Assembly (NCBI GenBank): GCA_937897645.1
Contig: CALCNV010000047.1
Span: forward strand, 1 to 64,000
DNA length: 64,000 nt
Source of the DNA: an uncultured Lysobacteraceae bacterium
GTDB taxonomy: Bacteria; Pseudomonadota; Gammaproteobacteria; Xanthomonadales; Xanthomonadaceae
Direction of reading: 5' to 3'
Shown here: positions 25,226-32,177 of the stretch, piece after piece
How the letters are laid out: each line of letters begins with the position of its first letter
Position numbering within the stretch: position 1 is the first letter of the stretch
The notes under the pieces: model-generated
The model's input: only the letters and a program-made list of their open reading frames with translations
Database searches by the model: none
Told to the model about the DNA's origin: nothing
Position numbers and translations under genes: made by a program

Positions 25226-25905
25226 GGCGTGCGGTCACCCGCACGCGTGAACGGCATGCTTTCCGGCGCGACGGCACCGCCGGAAATGATGAAGCTCATG
25301 GCTTGGTCCACGGTCCAGTCGGTGGGTGTCAGCAGTTCCACTGGCACGATTTCCAGGTAGCCGGAGGTCGGGTTGGGGGTGGTGGGCACGTAGACCGCCG
25401 CCAGTTCGCGGCCCGTGCCTTCTTCCTTCATCACCCGGGTGACCAGGCCGACGGATTTCATTTCGCGATGCGGGAAGTCGATCAGCACCACGCGCTGCGT
25501 ATTGCCGGGTTTGGTCTGCAGGATGTCCAGCAGTTTGCGCGAGCTGGTGTAGATGATGTTGGCCAGTGGGATGCGCAGCATCAGCTTTTCGAACCAGGCC
25601 AGCAGCCGCTGCCCGATCACGCGTCGTGCCAGCAAGCCGACCAGAATGATCACTGCCAGCGTGGCGATCATGGACAGCGTGTTCTGCACCCAGGAGTCGT
25701 CGATCACGCCCAGCGTGCGCGGGAAGCGCGCGGTGATCTGCTGGGCGATGAAGTTGATCAACGGCGCGCTGATGCCTGACAGCAGCACGAACACGAATTT
25801 CACCACCACCCAGGTCAACCAGATGGGGAACAGGGTCAGCAGGCCGGTGAGGAACAGCTTCTGCAGGGAGGGGGTGTTTGGCGTCGTTTCGGTATCGGTA
25901 GGCAT
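25222..25905 (-). CDS. DUF502 family membrane protein
   Basis: A 227-residue protein with two N-terminal membrane segments (LFLTGLLTLFPIWLTWVVVKFVFVLL near 17-42; NTLSMIATLAVIILVGLLARR near 75-95) and a soluble C-terminal domain with VVLIDFPHREMKSVGLVT and YVPTTPNPTSGYLEIVP. These blocks define DUF502, found widely in bacteria and plants (COV-like) without a known function. It is the first gene of the pair with the queuosine transporter, sharing a 4-base stop/start overlap. It may be cotranscribed with the DUF4442 gene 49 bp upstream. Confidence 0.88.
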   Translation of the reverse strand: MPTDTETTPNTPSLQKLFLTGLLTLFPIWLTWVVVKFVFVLLSGISAPLINFIAQQITARFPRTLGVIDDSWVQNTLSMIATLAVIILVGLLARRVIGQRLLAWFEKLMLRIPLANIIYTSSRKLLDILQTKPGNTQRVVLIDFPHREMKSVGLVTRVMKEEGTGRELAAVYVPTTPNPTSGYLEIVPVELLTPTDWTVDQAMSFIISGGAVAPESMPFTRAGDRTP

Positions 25906-25954
25906 GGCGCATTGTAGCGGCGTGCCATGGCATTGGGTCTGCGAAGTGGATGGC

Positions 25955-26407
25955 TCAGCGGGCCTTGGGTTTCAACCTGACGTAAATCTGCTTGCGAATC
26001 CGCGCAACCACGTCGCCCTGCGCGTCGATGACATCCGCCGGGCACCAGTGCAGGTATTTCTCGCCTGATTGGGTGGCAGTGCGGATTGCTTCCAGCAGTT
26101 CGTCCGTGACCCGGAACTCGGCGTGCACGGTGCCCTTGCCGGGTTTGACGAATTCAATCTCCGCCGCCTTGTCCCACACGATGTAGCCGTTGCCCAGGCA
26201 CTCCTTCACCAGGATCATCCAGAACGGATCGGTCATGGCGAACAGGCTGCCACCGAAATGCGTGCCCACGTAGTTCTTGGTCCACGGACGCATGCGCAGC
26301 TCGACGCGGGCATGGCGCCAGTCGTTGGACATGGCGGTGACATGGATGCCGGTGAACAGGAAAGCAGGGTAGAGGTTGAACAGCCGGCGCAGGTTGGCGG
26401 GTTTCAT
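25955..26407 (-). CDS. DUF4442 hotdog-fold protein (thioesterase-like)
   Basis: A 150-residue soluble protein. The hotdog-fold hallmark is visible in YVGTHFGGSLFAMTDPFWMIL, followed by WDKAAEIEFVKPGKG and the paired strands near the C terminus. DUF4442 proteins resemble acyl-CoA thioesterases of the PaaI type, but a catalytic role is not proven. ATG 26407 is the natural start (MKPANLRRLFNLYPAF); the frame extends upstream only through the REPIN at 26470-26534, which would encode a repeat-derived extension. Confidence 0.78.
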   Translation of the reverse strand: MKPANLRRLFNLYPAFLFTGIHVTAMSNDWRHARVELRMRPWTKNYVGTHFGGSLFAMTDPFWMILVKECLGNGYIVWDKAAEIEFVKPGKGTVHAEFRVTDELLEAIRTATQSGEKYLHWCPADVIDAQGDVVARIRKQIYVRLKPKAR

Positions 26408-26469
26408 TCGGTAATGTCGAACCACTGAGTAAAGAGTTGGCCGGCTTGCGGCAGGTAGTGGACGCGTAT

Positions 26470-26534
26470 GTGGGAGGGGCTTCAGCCCCGACGCAGTAAA
26501 ACCTGAAAAGCGTCGGGGCTGAAGCCCCTCCCAC
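26470..26534. repeat. REPIN (GTGGGAGGGGCTTCAGCCCC family)
   Basis: Inverted units GTGGGAGGGGCTTCAGCCCC and GGGGCTGAAGCCCCTCCCAC, both bordered by CGACGC/GCGTCG, around a 15-base A+T-rich centre. A second copy lies at 58996-59058. The GTGG head and internal hairpin mark a REP family distinct from the GTAG ones. It lies 3 bp from the stop of cnoX. Confidence 0.85.
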
Positions 26535-26537
26535 AAG

Positions 26538-27401
26538 TTAGAACAGGATCGAGGACATCTTCCTGCGGTACTGGCCTACCAGGTCTTCGTCTTCCACCAC
26601 GCGGAAGGCATCGATCAACGCCTTCTTCGGCAGGTTGTCCTCGTAAGCGCGATCACGTCGCAGCATCTCCAGGAACTGCTCCAGCGCCGCTTGCGAGTTG
26701 CCCGTCATCAACTGCTGCGCGCCCAGCAGGTAGCGTGCGCGCAGGTCGGCGGGATTGGCGGCAATCGCAGCGTCCAGTACTTCCACGGGCGGCGCATCTT
26801 TCACCACGGCCATGAAGGCCAGTCGCGCATGCGCGCGGATGGCGCGGTCGTCCGTGGACAGGTTGGCGGGAAGTGCGTCGAGCAGGGTTTCGGCTTCGCT
26901 GGCTGCGCCGGTTTTCAGCAGGGCCAAGGCCAGGTCGAGCTTGAGTTCGGGCTTTTCAGGCTCGGTTTCAATCGCTTTGCGCAATGCAATTACTTCGGCG
27001 TGCGGGTCCAGCGGGGCGGGTTCTTCAGCCGCCGCTGTTTCTTCGACGATTTCGCCCGGCTCGATGCCGTGCTGCTTCAGGAATTCACGGAGCTGGCCTT
27101 CCGGCACCGCGCCGGGAAAGCCGTCGACGATCTGGCCGCCCTTGACCAGGAACACGGTAGGCACGGAGCGGATCTGGAATGCGGCGGCAATCTCCTGCTC
27201 CTTGTCCACGTCGACCTTGGCCAACTGGAAGCTGCCGTTGTACTCGGCGGCCAGCTTTTCCAGGATCGGCCCCAGGGTCTTGCACGGCCCGCACCAGGTC
27301 GCCCAGAAGTCAACGAGTACGGGGATTTGCATGGATTTCTGCAGTACCTCGGCTTCAAAGGTTTCGGTGACGGCGTCGAAAACGTGGGGCAAGTCGGTCA
27401 T
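26538..27401 (-). CDS. cnoX: Thioredoxin-TPR co-chaperone CnoX (YbbN)
   Basis: A 287-residue cytoplasmic protein: a thioredoxin domain (about 1-110) with an intact redox motif WCGPC (36-40) and cis-Pro segment VPTVFLV, then an acidic linker (EETAAAEEPAPLDP), then TPR-like helices (about 135-285). CnoX/YbbN transfers oxidatively damaged clients to GroEL and DnaK. E. coli YbbN has a degenerate thioredoxin site, whereas this CxxC is complete, so it may also act as an oxidoreductase. ATG 27401 (MTDLPHVFDA) gives the family's usual N terminus; in-frame ATGs exist upstream at 27434 and 27485. Confidence 0.88.
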   Translation of the reverse strand: MTDLPHVFDAVTETFEAEVLQKSMQIPVLVDFWATWCGPCKTLGPILEKLAAEYNGSFQLAKVDVDKEQEIAAAFQIRSVPTVFLVKGGQIVDGFPGAVPEGQLREFLKQHGIEPGEIVEETAAAEEPAPLDPHAEVIALRKAIETEPEKPELKLDLALALLKTGAASEAETLLDALPANLSTDDRAIRAHARLAFMAVVKDAPPVEVLDAAIAANPADLRARYLLGAQQLMTGNSQAALEQFLEMLRRDRAYEDNLPKKALIDAFRVVEDEDLVGQYRRKMSSILF

Positions 27402-27475
27402 GGGGGGCGTCCGGAAAAAATCTTCGGCAGACATGGTGCCAGCTGGCAGGGGATGCAAGCCAATGTAAAAAGAAC

Positions 27476-27503
27476 TTGACATCACCTGTTGTGCAAGTAA
27501 AAT
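27476..27503 (+). promoter_or_regulatory. Near-consensus sigma70 promoter of the 27.5-29.6 kb operon
   Basis: TTGACA at 27476-27481, a 16-base spacer, then TAAAAT at 27498-27503, about 34 bp ahead of the first ATG. ATTTAG occurs at 27502-27507 and again at 27513-27518, an 11-base period (one helical turn), with ATTCAG at 27521. These repeats overlap the likely transcription start and are a plausible operator for the XRE protein encoded third in the operon; that link is inference. Confidence 0.65.
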
Positions 27504-27536
27504 TTAGCGAACATTTAGTCATTCAGAATTTACATC

Positions 27537-28172
27537 ATGAAATCAAATCGCTGGATCATGACTGGCTTGCTGGTGGTAGCGGGGCTGGCGCTTTGGCTGT
27601 TGCTTGCAGGACCCTCCCGAATCCTGGGGGTCGACGCGGGCAATCTGGGTGTCGCCCTGCTGATGACGGTGGCGTGGGTGTCGCTTTACGCCATTTCCCG
27701 CATGCCGGTGCAAGGGCTGGAATCCGCAGCATCGCCGGGTGAGTTGCGGGCCTGGCTGGGGCTCTGCGTCATGCTGGCGGCTACCGGGTATTTCCTGTTC
27801 AACGTGCAGGTCTTCGTGCAGGGGCCGGCCTGGAACAATCCTGATGCCAGCCGCGTAGGTCGCAACCTTGTACTGATGCTGGTGGCCTGGACGGTGCTGT
27901 CCAGCGTCATGGCCTCGCGCTGGAAAGGGCGCGTGCAGGAAGACGAGCGTGACCGCGAAATCGAAAAGCAAGCCAGCGGCTGGGGCCGTGGTGCGCTGGT
28001 GTTCTGCATCATCGGCATCGCGGTGCTGCTGGCGTTCTCGCCTGCGCACAAGCTTGAATGGGCCACGCATTTCATGATCGCCAACCTGCTGGTATTCGCG
28101 CTGATGTGGGGATGGGTGTGCGAGTACGCGGCGACTGCGCTGTTCTACTGGAATCAAAGGAGACAAGGATGA
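27537..28172 (+). CDS. Membrane protein with EDERDxxI motif (DUF2178-like), copy 1
   Basis: A 211-residue inner-membrane protein. Hydrophobic segments fall near 8-26, 36-56, 73-92, 113-127, 154-170 and 179-200. Between the fourth and fifth lies a charged cytoplasmic segment with EDERDREIEKQASGWGRGA, and the protein ends in YWNQRRQG. The downstream gene encodes a protein with the same layout and the same EDERDxxIxKQ motif, so the two are paralogues. The motif position recalls DUF2178-type membrane proteins, which often neighbour small HTH regulators, but I cannot confirm the family. There is no clear Shine-Dalgarno before ATG 27537. The stop overlaps the next start (ATGA). Confidence 0.72.
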   Translation: MKSNRWIMTGLLVVAGLALWLLLAGPSRILGVDAGNLGVALLMTVAWVSLYAISRMPVQGLESAASPGELRAWLGLCVMLAATGYFLFNVQVFVQGPAWNNPDASRVGRNLVLMLVAWTVLSSVMASRWKGRVQEDERDREIEKQASGWGRGALVFCIIGIAVLLAFSPAHKLEWATHFMIANLLVFALMWGWVCEYAATALFYWNQRRQG

Positions 28173-28801
28173 AGACTGGACTCAAGCGGAGCATGATGTT
28201 TGCATGGGCGACATGTTCGGTCCTTGCGCTGTTGGGCCTCTACACCATCATTGCGGGAATATCAGGCAACACTGCCACTTTGGTATTCACTGGATTGGTG
28301 ATGCTTGCAATGGCGTGCTTATGCTTGTTGTATGAATGGGTTATTCGATCAGGCGATGAAAGTACGCCAATGTCGCGGGCGGAAAAGGCAGCATGGACTG
28401 CGCTGAGTCTCTGCATCGTTAACTTGTTGATACTAGGGCAGATGGTCGGCGGCATGTTCAGGATCGGACTGGCTGCCTATCTACTCTTGGCTGCCTGTGC
28501 CGTAGTGGTGCTTTTCTACCCCGCGTACCGTAGGCAATGGCTGGAGAAGGACTTGCGCCGTCGAGAGGTGCTTGAGGACGAACGAGACCTGGCCATCCGG
28601 AAACAAGGTGAATACTGGGCCAAGCGCACATTGGAGTTTGAACTGGTGGCCGTGGCGTTGCTTGTGTTGGTCTACCCTCAAATCCTGAGTGCCTCAAGGA
28701 ACCCGTTCCAAATCTGCGGCCTCTTGATGGCGCTGATGCTGAGTGCGAACGCGGCAGGCGAAGCGAGGACGGCGCTGTTGTACTGGCGCGACCGCCAATG
28801 A
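28169..28801 (+). CDS. Membrane protein with EDERDxxI motif (DUF2178-like), copy 2
   Basis: A 210-residue polytopic protein parallel to copy 1: paired hydrophobic segments, a charged loop with EDERDLAIRKQGEYWAKR (about 136-153), two more membrane segments and a C-terminal YWRDRQ. Start ATG 28169, with AAAGGAG upstream, overlaps the previous stop by four bases; its own stop overlaps the start of the HTH gene the same way. Its DNA is visibly more A+T-rich than copy 1, so the two diverged long ago or were assembled separately. A hetero-oligomer of the two proteins is plausible but unproven. Function unknown. Confidence 0.72.
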   Translation: MKTGLKRSMMFAWATCSVLALLGLYTIIAGISGNTATLVFTGLVMLAMACLCLLYEWVIRSGDESTPMSRAEKAAWTALSLCIVNLLILGQMVGGMFRIGLAAYLLLAACAVVVLFYPAYRRQWLEKDLRRREVLEDERDLAIRKQGEYWAKRTLEFELVAVALLVLVYPQILSASRNPFQICGLLMALMLSANAAGEARTALLYWRDRQ

Positions 28802-29013
28802 CCGGCACGCCGATAAGCAACGAAATCCGCCGCTGGCGTTTCGAGCGTGGTGAAATGACCCAGGAAGCACTGGCGCAGAAGTGCGGCGTGACCCGCCAGA
28901 CCATCATCGCGCTGGAGGCGGGGAAGTACGCGCCGTCCCTGGAACTGGCATTCCGCATCGCCCGCAGCTTCAACGTGGGCATCGACGAGGTATTCAAATG
29001 GAAAGTGGAATAA
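28798..29013 (+). CDS. Small XRE-family HTH transcriptional regulator
   Basis: A 71-residue protein that is essentially one helix-turn-helix domain: MTQEALAQKCGVTRQTIIALEAGKYAPSLELAFRIARSFNV, the classic Cro/C1 five-helix pattern, with FEVFKW-like ending (VFKWKVE). Such minimal XRE regulators commonly control their own operon and respond through partner membrane proteins. It is coupled on both sides: the start overlaps the preceding stop (ATGA), and its last 16 bases overlap the next gene. It probably binds the repeats near 27502-27526; this is an inference. Confidence 0.88.
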   Translation: MTGTPISNEIRRWRFERGEMTQEALAQKCGVTRQTIIALEAGKYAPSLELAFRIARSFNVGIDEVFKWKVE

Positions 29014-29603
29014 GCCGCGCCGTGAAGGTCGCGGCGATCGCCGCCCCGGTGTTGTTCGCAACTGCGGTCTACGCGTTTGGCGCGGCGTTGGAGGGCTTCG
29101 TGCAGGCCCAGCATCCGGTGGCCCTGCTGGGTGCGCGTGGATTCCCACGGGCCCTGGCCTTCAACCTGGTCGCCTTCGTGTTGCCGGGCATGCTCGCGGG
29201 CGTGGTGGCGATTGCATTGCGTGAACGCCTGCCGCGCGACGCAGGCTGGCCGGTGCGCATCGGCGCGCAGCTCGTGTTCCTGTCGACGTTGGCGTTCATT
29301 GCCATGGGCCTGTTGCCATTGGATCCCAACGACCTGGAAAACAACACCAGCCGCATGCACGGCACGGCGTGGATGCTGTGGAGCGTTGCCTTCATACCCG
29401 GCGCATTGCTGCTGGCGTTCGGATTATGGCGCGACCGATCGTGGTCGCGCTTCGCGCGCACGAGCGCCGCGGGCGCGGTTGGCGTATTCCTTGCGGCCTA
29501 CTTCCTCACCGGGCTTATCCCTGCGGGCATCGCGCAGCGGATTGCATTTGGACTGTGGTTTGCATGGCTGGCGTATGCGGGAGTTGTACGCAGTTCGAAG
29601 TGA
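28998..29603 (+). CDS. Polytopic membrane protein, DUF998-like
   Basis: A 201-residue hydrophobic protein with about six membrane segments (AAIAAPVLFATAVYAFGAAL; RALAFNLVAFVLPGMLAGV; LVFLSTLAFIAMGLLPL; MLWSVAFIPGALLLAFGLW; AAGAVGVFLAAYFLTGLIPAG; IAFGLWFAWLAYAGVV). The layout, with a conserved MHGTAWMLW segment after the third helix, resembles DUF998, a family without a firm function. ATG 28998 lies inside the end of the HTH gene in another frame; it is the only start giving a membrane N terminus. As last gene of the operon it is probably controlled with the two EDERD proteins. Confidence 0.7.
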   Translation: MESGISRAVKVAAIAAPVLFATAVYAFGAALEGFVQAQHPVALLGARGFPRALAFNLVAFVLPGMLAGVVAIALRERLPRDAGWPVRIGAQLVFLSTLAFIAMGLLPLDPNDLENNTSRMHGTAWMLWSVAFIPGALLLAFGLWRDRSWSRFARTSAAGAVGVFLAAYFLTGLIPAGIAQRIAFGLWFAWLAYAGVVRSSK

Positions 29604-29682
29604 TGGAGCTGCGGGCGAACGTTGCGAAAACGGCATGCCGCCGCTTCCGCAAGTTGCATTTTCCTTGTGGCAACCAGGTCTT

Positions 29683-30975
29683 CTATTCGGTGACCGCTTC
29701 GCGGTACACCACGCCGTCCTTCATCACGAAATCCACCTTCATCACGTTGCCGATGTCGGCCACCGGATCACCGGGCAGGGCGATGATGTCGGCGCGCTTG
29801 CCGGCTTCGATCACGCCCTGGTCGTCCACGCCCAGCACGCTGGCTGCGTTGAGGCTGGCGGCCTGCAAGGCAAACGCCGCGGGCATGCCGGCTTCCACCA
29901 TGTAAATGAATTCGCGCGCGTTATCGCCGTGCGGGCCGACGCCCATGTCGGTGCCGAAAGCGATCTTCACGCCATTCCTGTAGGCGTTGCCCGCGGTCTG
30001 TTGGATCTGGGAACCGATGCGTATGGCCTTGGGGCGCACGATTTCGGGGAAGTAGCCGTCGATCTTCGCCTTGTCCGCGACGAAGCGACCGGCATAGATG
30101 GTGGGCACGTACCAGGTGCCTTTCTGCTTCATCAACGACATGATTTCGTCGGTCATCTCGGTGCCGTGCTCGATGCTGGTGACGCCGCCCAGCACCGCGC
30201 GCTTCATGCCTTCGGCGCCGTGCGCATGCGCGGCGACCTTGAAGCCGTAATCGTTCGCGGTATCGACGATCGCCTTCACTTCCTCCACCGTGAACTGCGG
30301 CGCATTGGCCGACTTGGCGTAGCTCAGCACCCCGCCGGTGGCGGTGATCTTGATCACGTCGCTGCCGTCCTTGTAGCGCTGGCGCACGGCCTGGCGGGCC
30401 TCGTCGACGGAGTTGATCACGCCCTCGGTGGGGCCGGGCGTGCCGACCAGATGCTCCAGCTCGCTGTTCAGCCCATTGGTCGGATCGGCGTGGCCACCGG
30501 TGGTGGCGATGGACTTGCCGGCGGCGAAGATGCGCGGGCCTTTCACCGTGCCCGCGTTGATGGCGTCGCGCAGGTGCGGGCTGATTTCCCCGCCCAGGTC
30601 GCGCACCGACGTGAAGCCGGCCATCAGGGTCTTGTCCGCATAACCCACCGAGCGGTAGGCAAAGTCGACGTCGTCCAGGCGGAAGCCCTCGCTGTAGCTC
30701 TGCGGGCTGGACTGCTGGCCCAGGTGCACATGCAGGTCGGTCCAGCCGGGCAGGCAGGTGCGCCCGGCCAGGACGATGGACCGGGTGCCATCGGCCATCT
30801 TGGCACGCCCGGGCAACACGGACTCGATCTTGCCGTCGCGCACGACGATGGTGTGTTCGCCCAGCATCTTTCCGCTGCGTGCATCGAACAGGCGCTCGCA
30901 ATGCAGGGCTATCGGTTCGGCGGCGAGGGCGGCAGGGCTGGCCAGGGCTAACAGCAGGACGGGCAACAAACGCAT
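29683..30975 (-). CDS. Exported amidohydrolase (M38-like metallo-dependent hydrolase)
   Basis: A 430-residue protein with a signal peptide (MRLLPVLLLALASPAALAAE) and a TIM-barrel metal site complete for the amidohydrolase superfamily: HVH (82-84), the lysine of SDVIKI (K209) that may be carboxylated, H250 (AAHAHG), H270 (SIEHG) and D343 (FGTDMG). Proteins of this shape include secreted Xaa-Pro and Xaa-Arg dipeptidases, so a periplasmic dipeptidase role is the best guess, fitting the other peptidases in the window. The specificity cannot be read from the sequence. It is convergent with the DUF998-like gene. Confidence 0.88.
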   Translation of the reverse strand: MRLLPVLLLALASPAALAAEPIALHCERLFDARSGKMLGEHTIVVRDGKIESVLPGRAKMADGTRSIVLAGRTCLPGWTDLHVHLGQQSSPQSYSEGFRLDDVDFAYRSVGYADKTLMAGFTSVRDLGGEISPHLRDAINAGTVKGPRIFAAGKSIATTGGHADPTNGLNSELEHLVGTPGPTEGVINSVDEARQAVRQRYKDGSDVIKITATGGVLSYAKSANAPQFTVEEVKAIVDTANDYGFKVAAHAHGAEGMKRAVLGGVTSIEHGTEMTDEIMSLMKQKGTWYVPTIYAGRFVADKAKIDGYFPEIVRPKAIRIGSQIQQTAGNAYRNGVKIAFGTDMGVGPHGDNAREFIYMVEAGMPAAFALQAASLNAASVLGVDDQGVIEAGKRADIIALPGDPVADIGNVMKVDFVMKDGVVYREAVTE

Positions 30976-31059
30976 CGCGGGCTCCTTGGGAATAAGGTAA
31001 GTCTTGGGTGGTGCCTTGAGCAGGAATGAAGCGGTAACCGGAAAGCCAGAACCACGGCG

Positions 31060-32172
31060 TCAGAGGATACGCACCGCTACCTCACGCCCAAGCAGGCAGC
31101 AGGCGAGCACCTCGAAGCGATGGCCACTGCTGCCGATGAATTCCTGGAACGCACGCAATTCGTGCTGTTCGTAGCCCGGATAACCCAGCAGGTCGTCGAG
31201 CACGATCACCGTGCCGGATCGGATCCGGGGGGCGGCGGCTTCCAGCACGGTCGCGGTGGAGCTGTACAGGTCGCAATCGATGTGCAGGAAGCCGATGCCG
31301 TCGGGATTTGCGTCCAGGAACGGCGCCAAGGTGTCGGAGAACCAGCCGCGGTGCAATTGCACGTTAGCGGGTACGTCCTGGGGCAGCAGGCCGGCGGTAC
31401 TGTAGGCCCCGGCGGGTTCGTTGTCCTTCCATGCCTCGGGAAGGCCCTCGAAGCTGTCGAAGCCGTGCACGGTGCCTGCCGTGGCCGCAGCGATTATCCG
31501 CAACGAGCGCCCGAAGTAGACGCCGCATTCCAGCGCCAGGCCACCGCCATCCCAGGCCTTGAGCGCGCATTCCAGTACATCCGCAGGCAAGCCGTGGATG
31601 CGATTGGCGCCCGCATGGGTCAAGGCCCATTGCAGGCTCTCCCATTGGGCGCGGAGCAGGGGATCTTCCCAAGGTGGTGATCCCGCATCACGTGCGCCAC
31701 TGGCGACGCGTTCGATCGCCTGCAGGTAGGCCGCGAGAATCGGGTTGTCCGACTGCATCGACAGCATGCGGGTCGCCGTCGCAGGGTCTTCCGGCAGTTT
31801 CCCCAGTGCCGCATGCAGCAGCAATTCGGGCGAGCGTGGATGCAGCGAACGGGCATGGGCCAGTGCGGCATCCTCGTGTCCGCGCAGTCCGAGCATCGAG
31901 GCCGCACGCACCAGCGACACGTGCTTGGCGGGGTCGCCGGGCTCGAGTCCCACGGCTTCATCGAAGGAGGCAAGGGCGGCGGCATAGTGTCCTGCCTGCC
32001 ACTGGCCACGGGCCAATGCCAGCGCCGAAGCCCCGGATCGGAGCGCCGAATGTTGGCTGTAGAGCCTCGCCAGGTGGTCCTGGCGGGCGCGTTGCAGGTG
32101 TTCCGGAGCTAGCGTCACGTGTTGGGTTCTGTTTGCCGAGGCCATCCGGTCGGTTAATCTAGCAGATTGCAT
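31060..32172 (-). CDS. TylF/MycF-type methyltransferase with N-terminal TPR region
   Basis: A 370-residue protein. Residues about 40-150 look like degenerate tetratricopeptide helices (ALASFDEAVGLEPGDPAKHVSL). The C-terminal 200 residues carry a class-I methyltransferase of the TylF/macrocin-O type: ALECGVYFGRSLRIIAAAT (SAM site), VHGFDSFEGLPEAW, and the metal-binding HIDCDLYSSTATVLEAA with VIVLDD. Such enzymes methylate sugars, often in surface polysaccharides, but the substrate here is unknown. ATG 32172 and ATG 32145 are both possible. The gene is divergent from leuS with as little as 5 bp between start codons. Confidence 0.82.
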   Translation of the reverse strand: MQSARLTDRMASANRTQHVTLAPEHLQRARQDHLARLYSQHSALRSGASALALARGQWQAGHYAAALASFDEAVGLEPGDPAKHVSLVRAASMLGLRGHEDAALAHARSLHPRSPELLLHAALGKLPEDPATATRMLSMQSDNPILAAYLQAIERVASGARDAGSPPWEDPLLRAQWESLQWALTHAGANRIHGLPADVLECALKAWDGGGLALECGVYFGRSLRIIAAATAGTVHGFDSFEGLPEAWKDNEPAGAYSTAGLLPQDVPANVQLHRGWFSDTLAPFLDANPDGIGFLHIDCDLYSSTATVLEAAAPRIRSGTVIVLDDLLGYPGYEQHELRAFQEFIGSSGHRFEVLACCLLGREVAVRIL

Positions 32173-32177
32173 TCACA

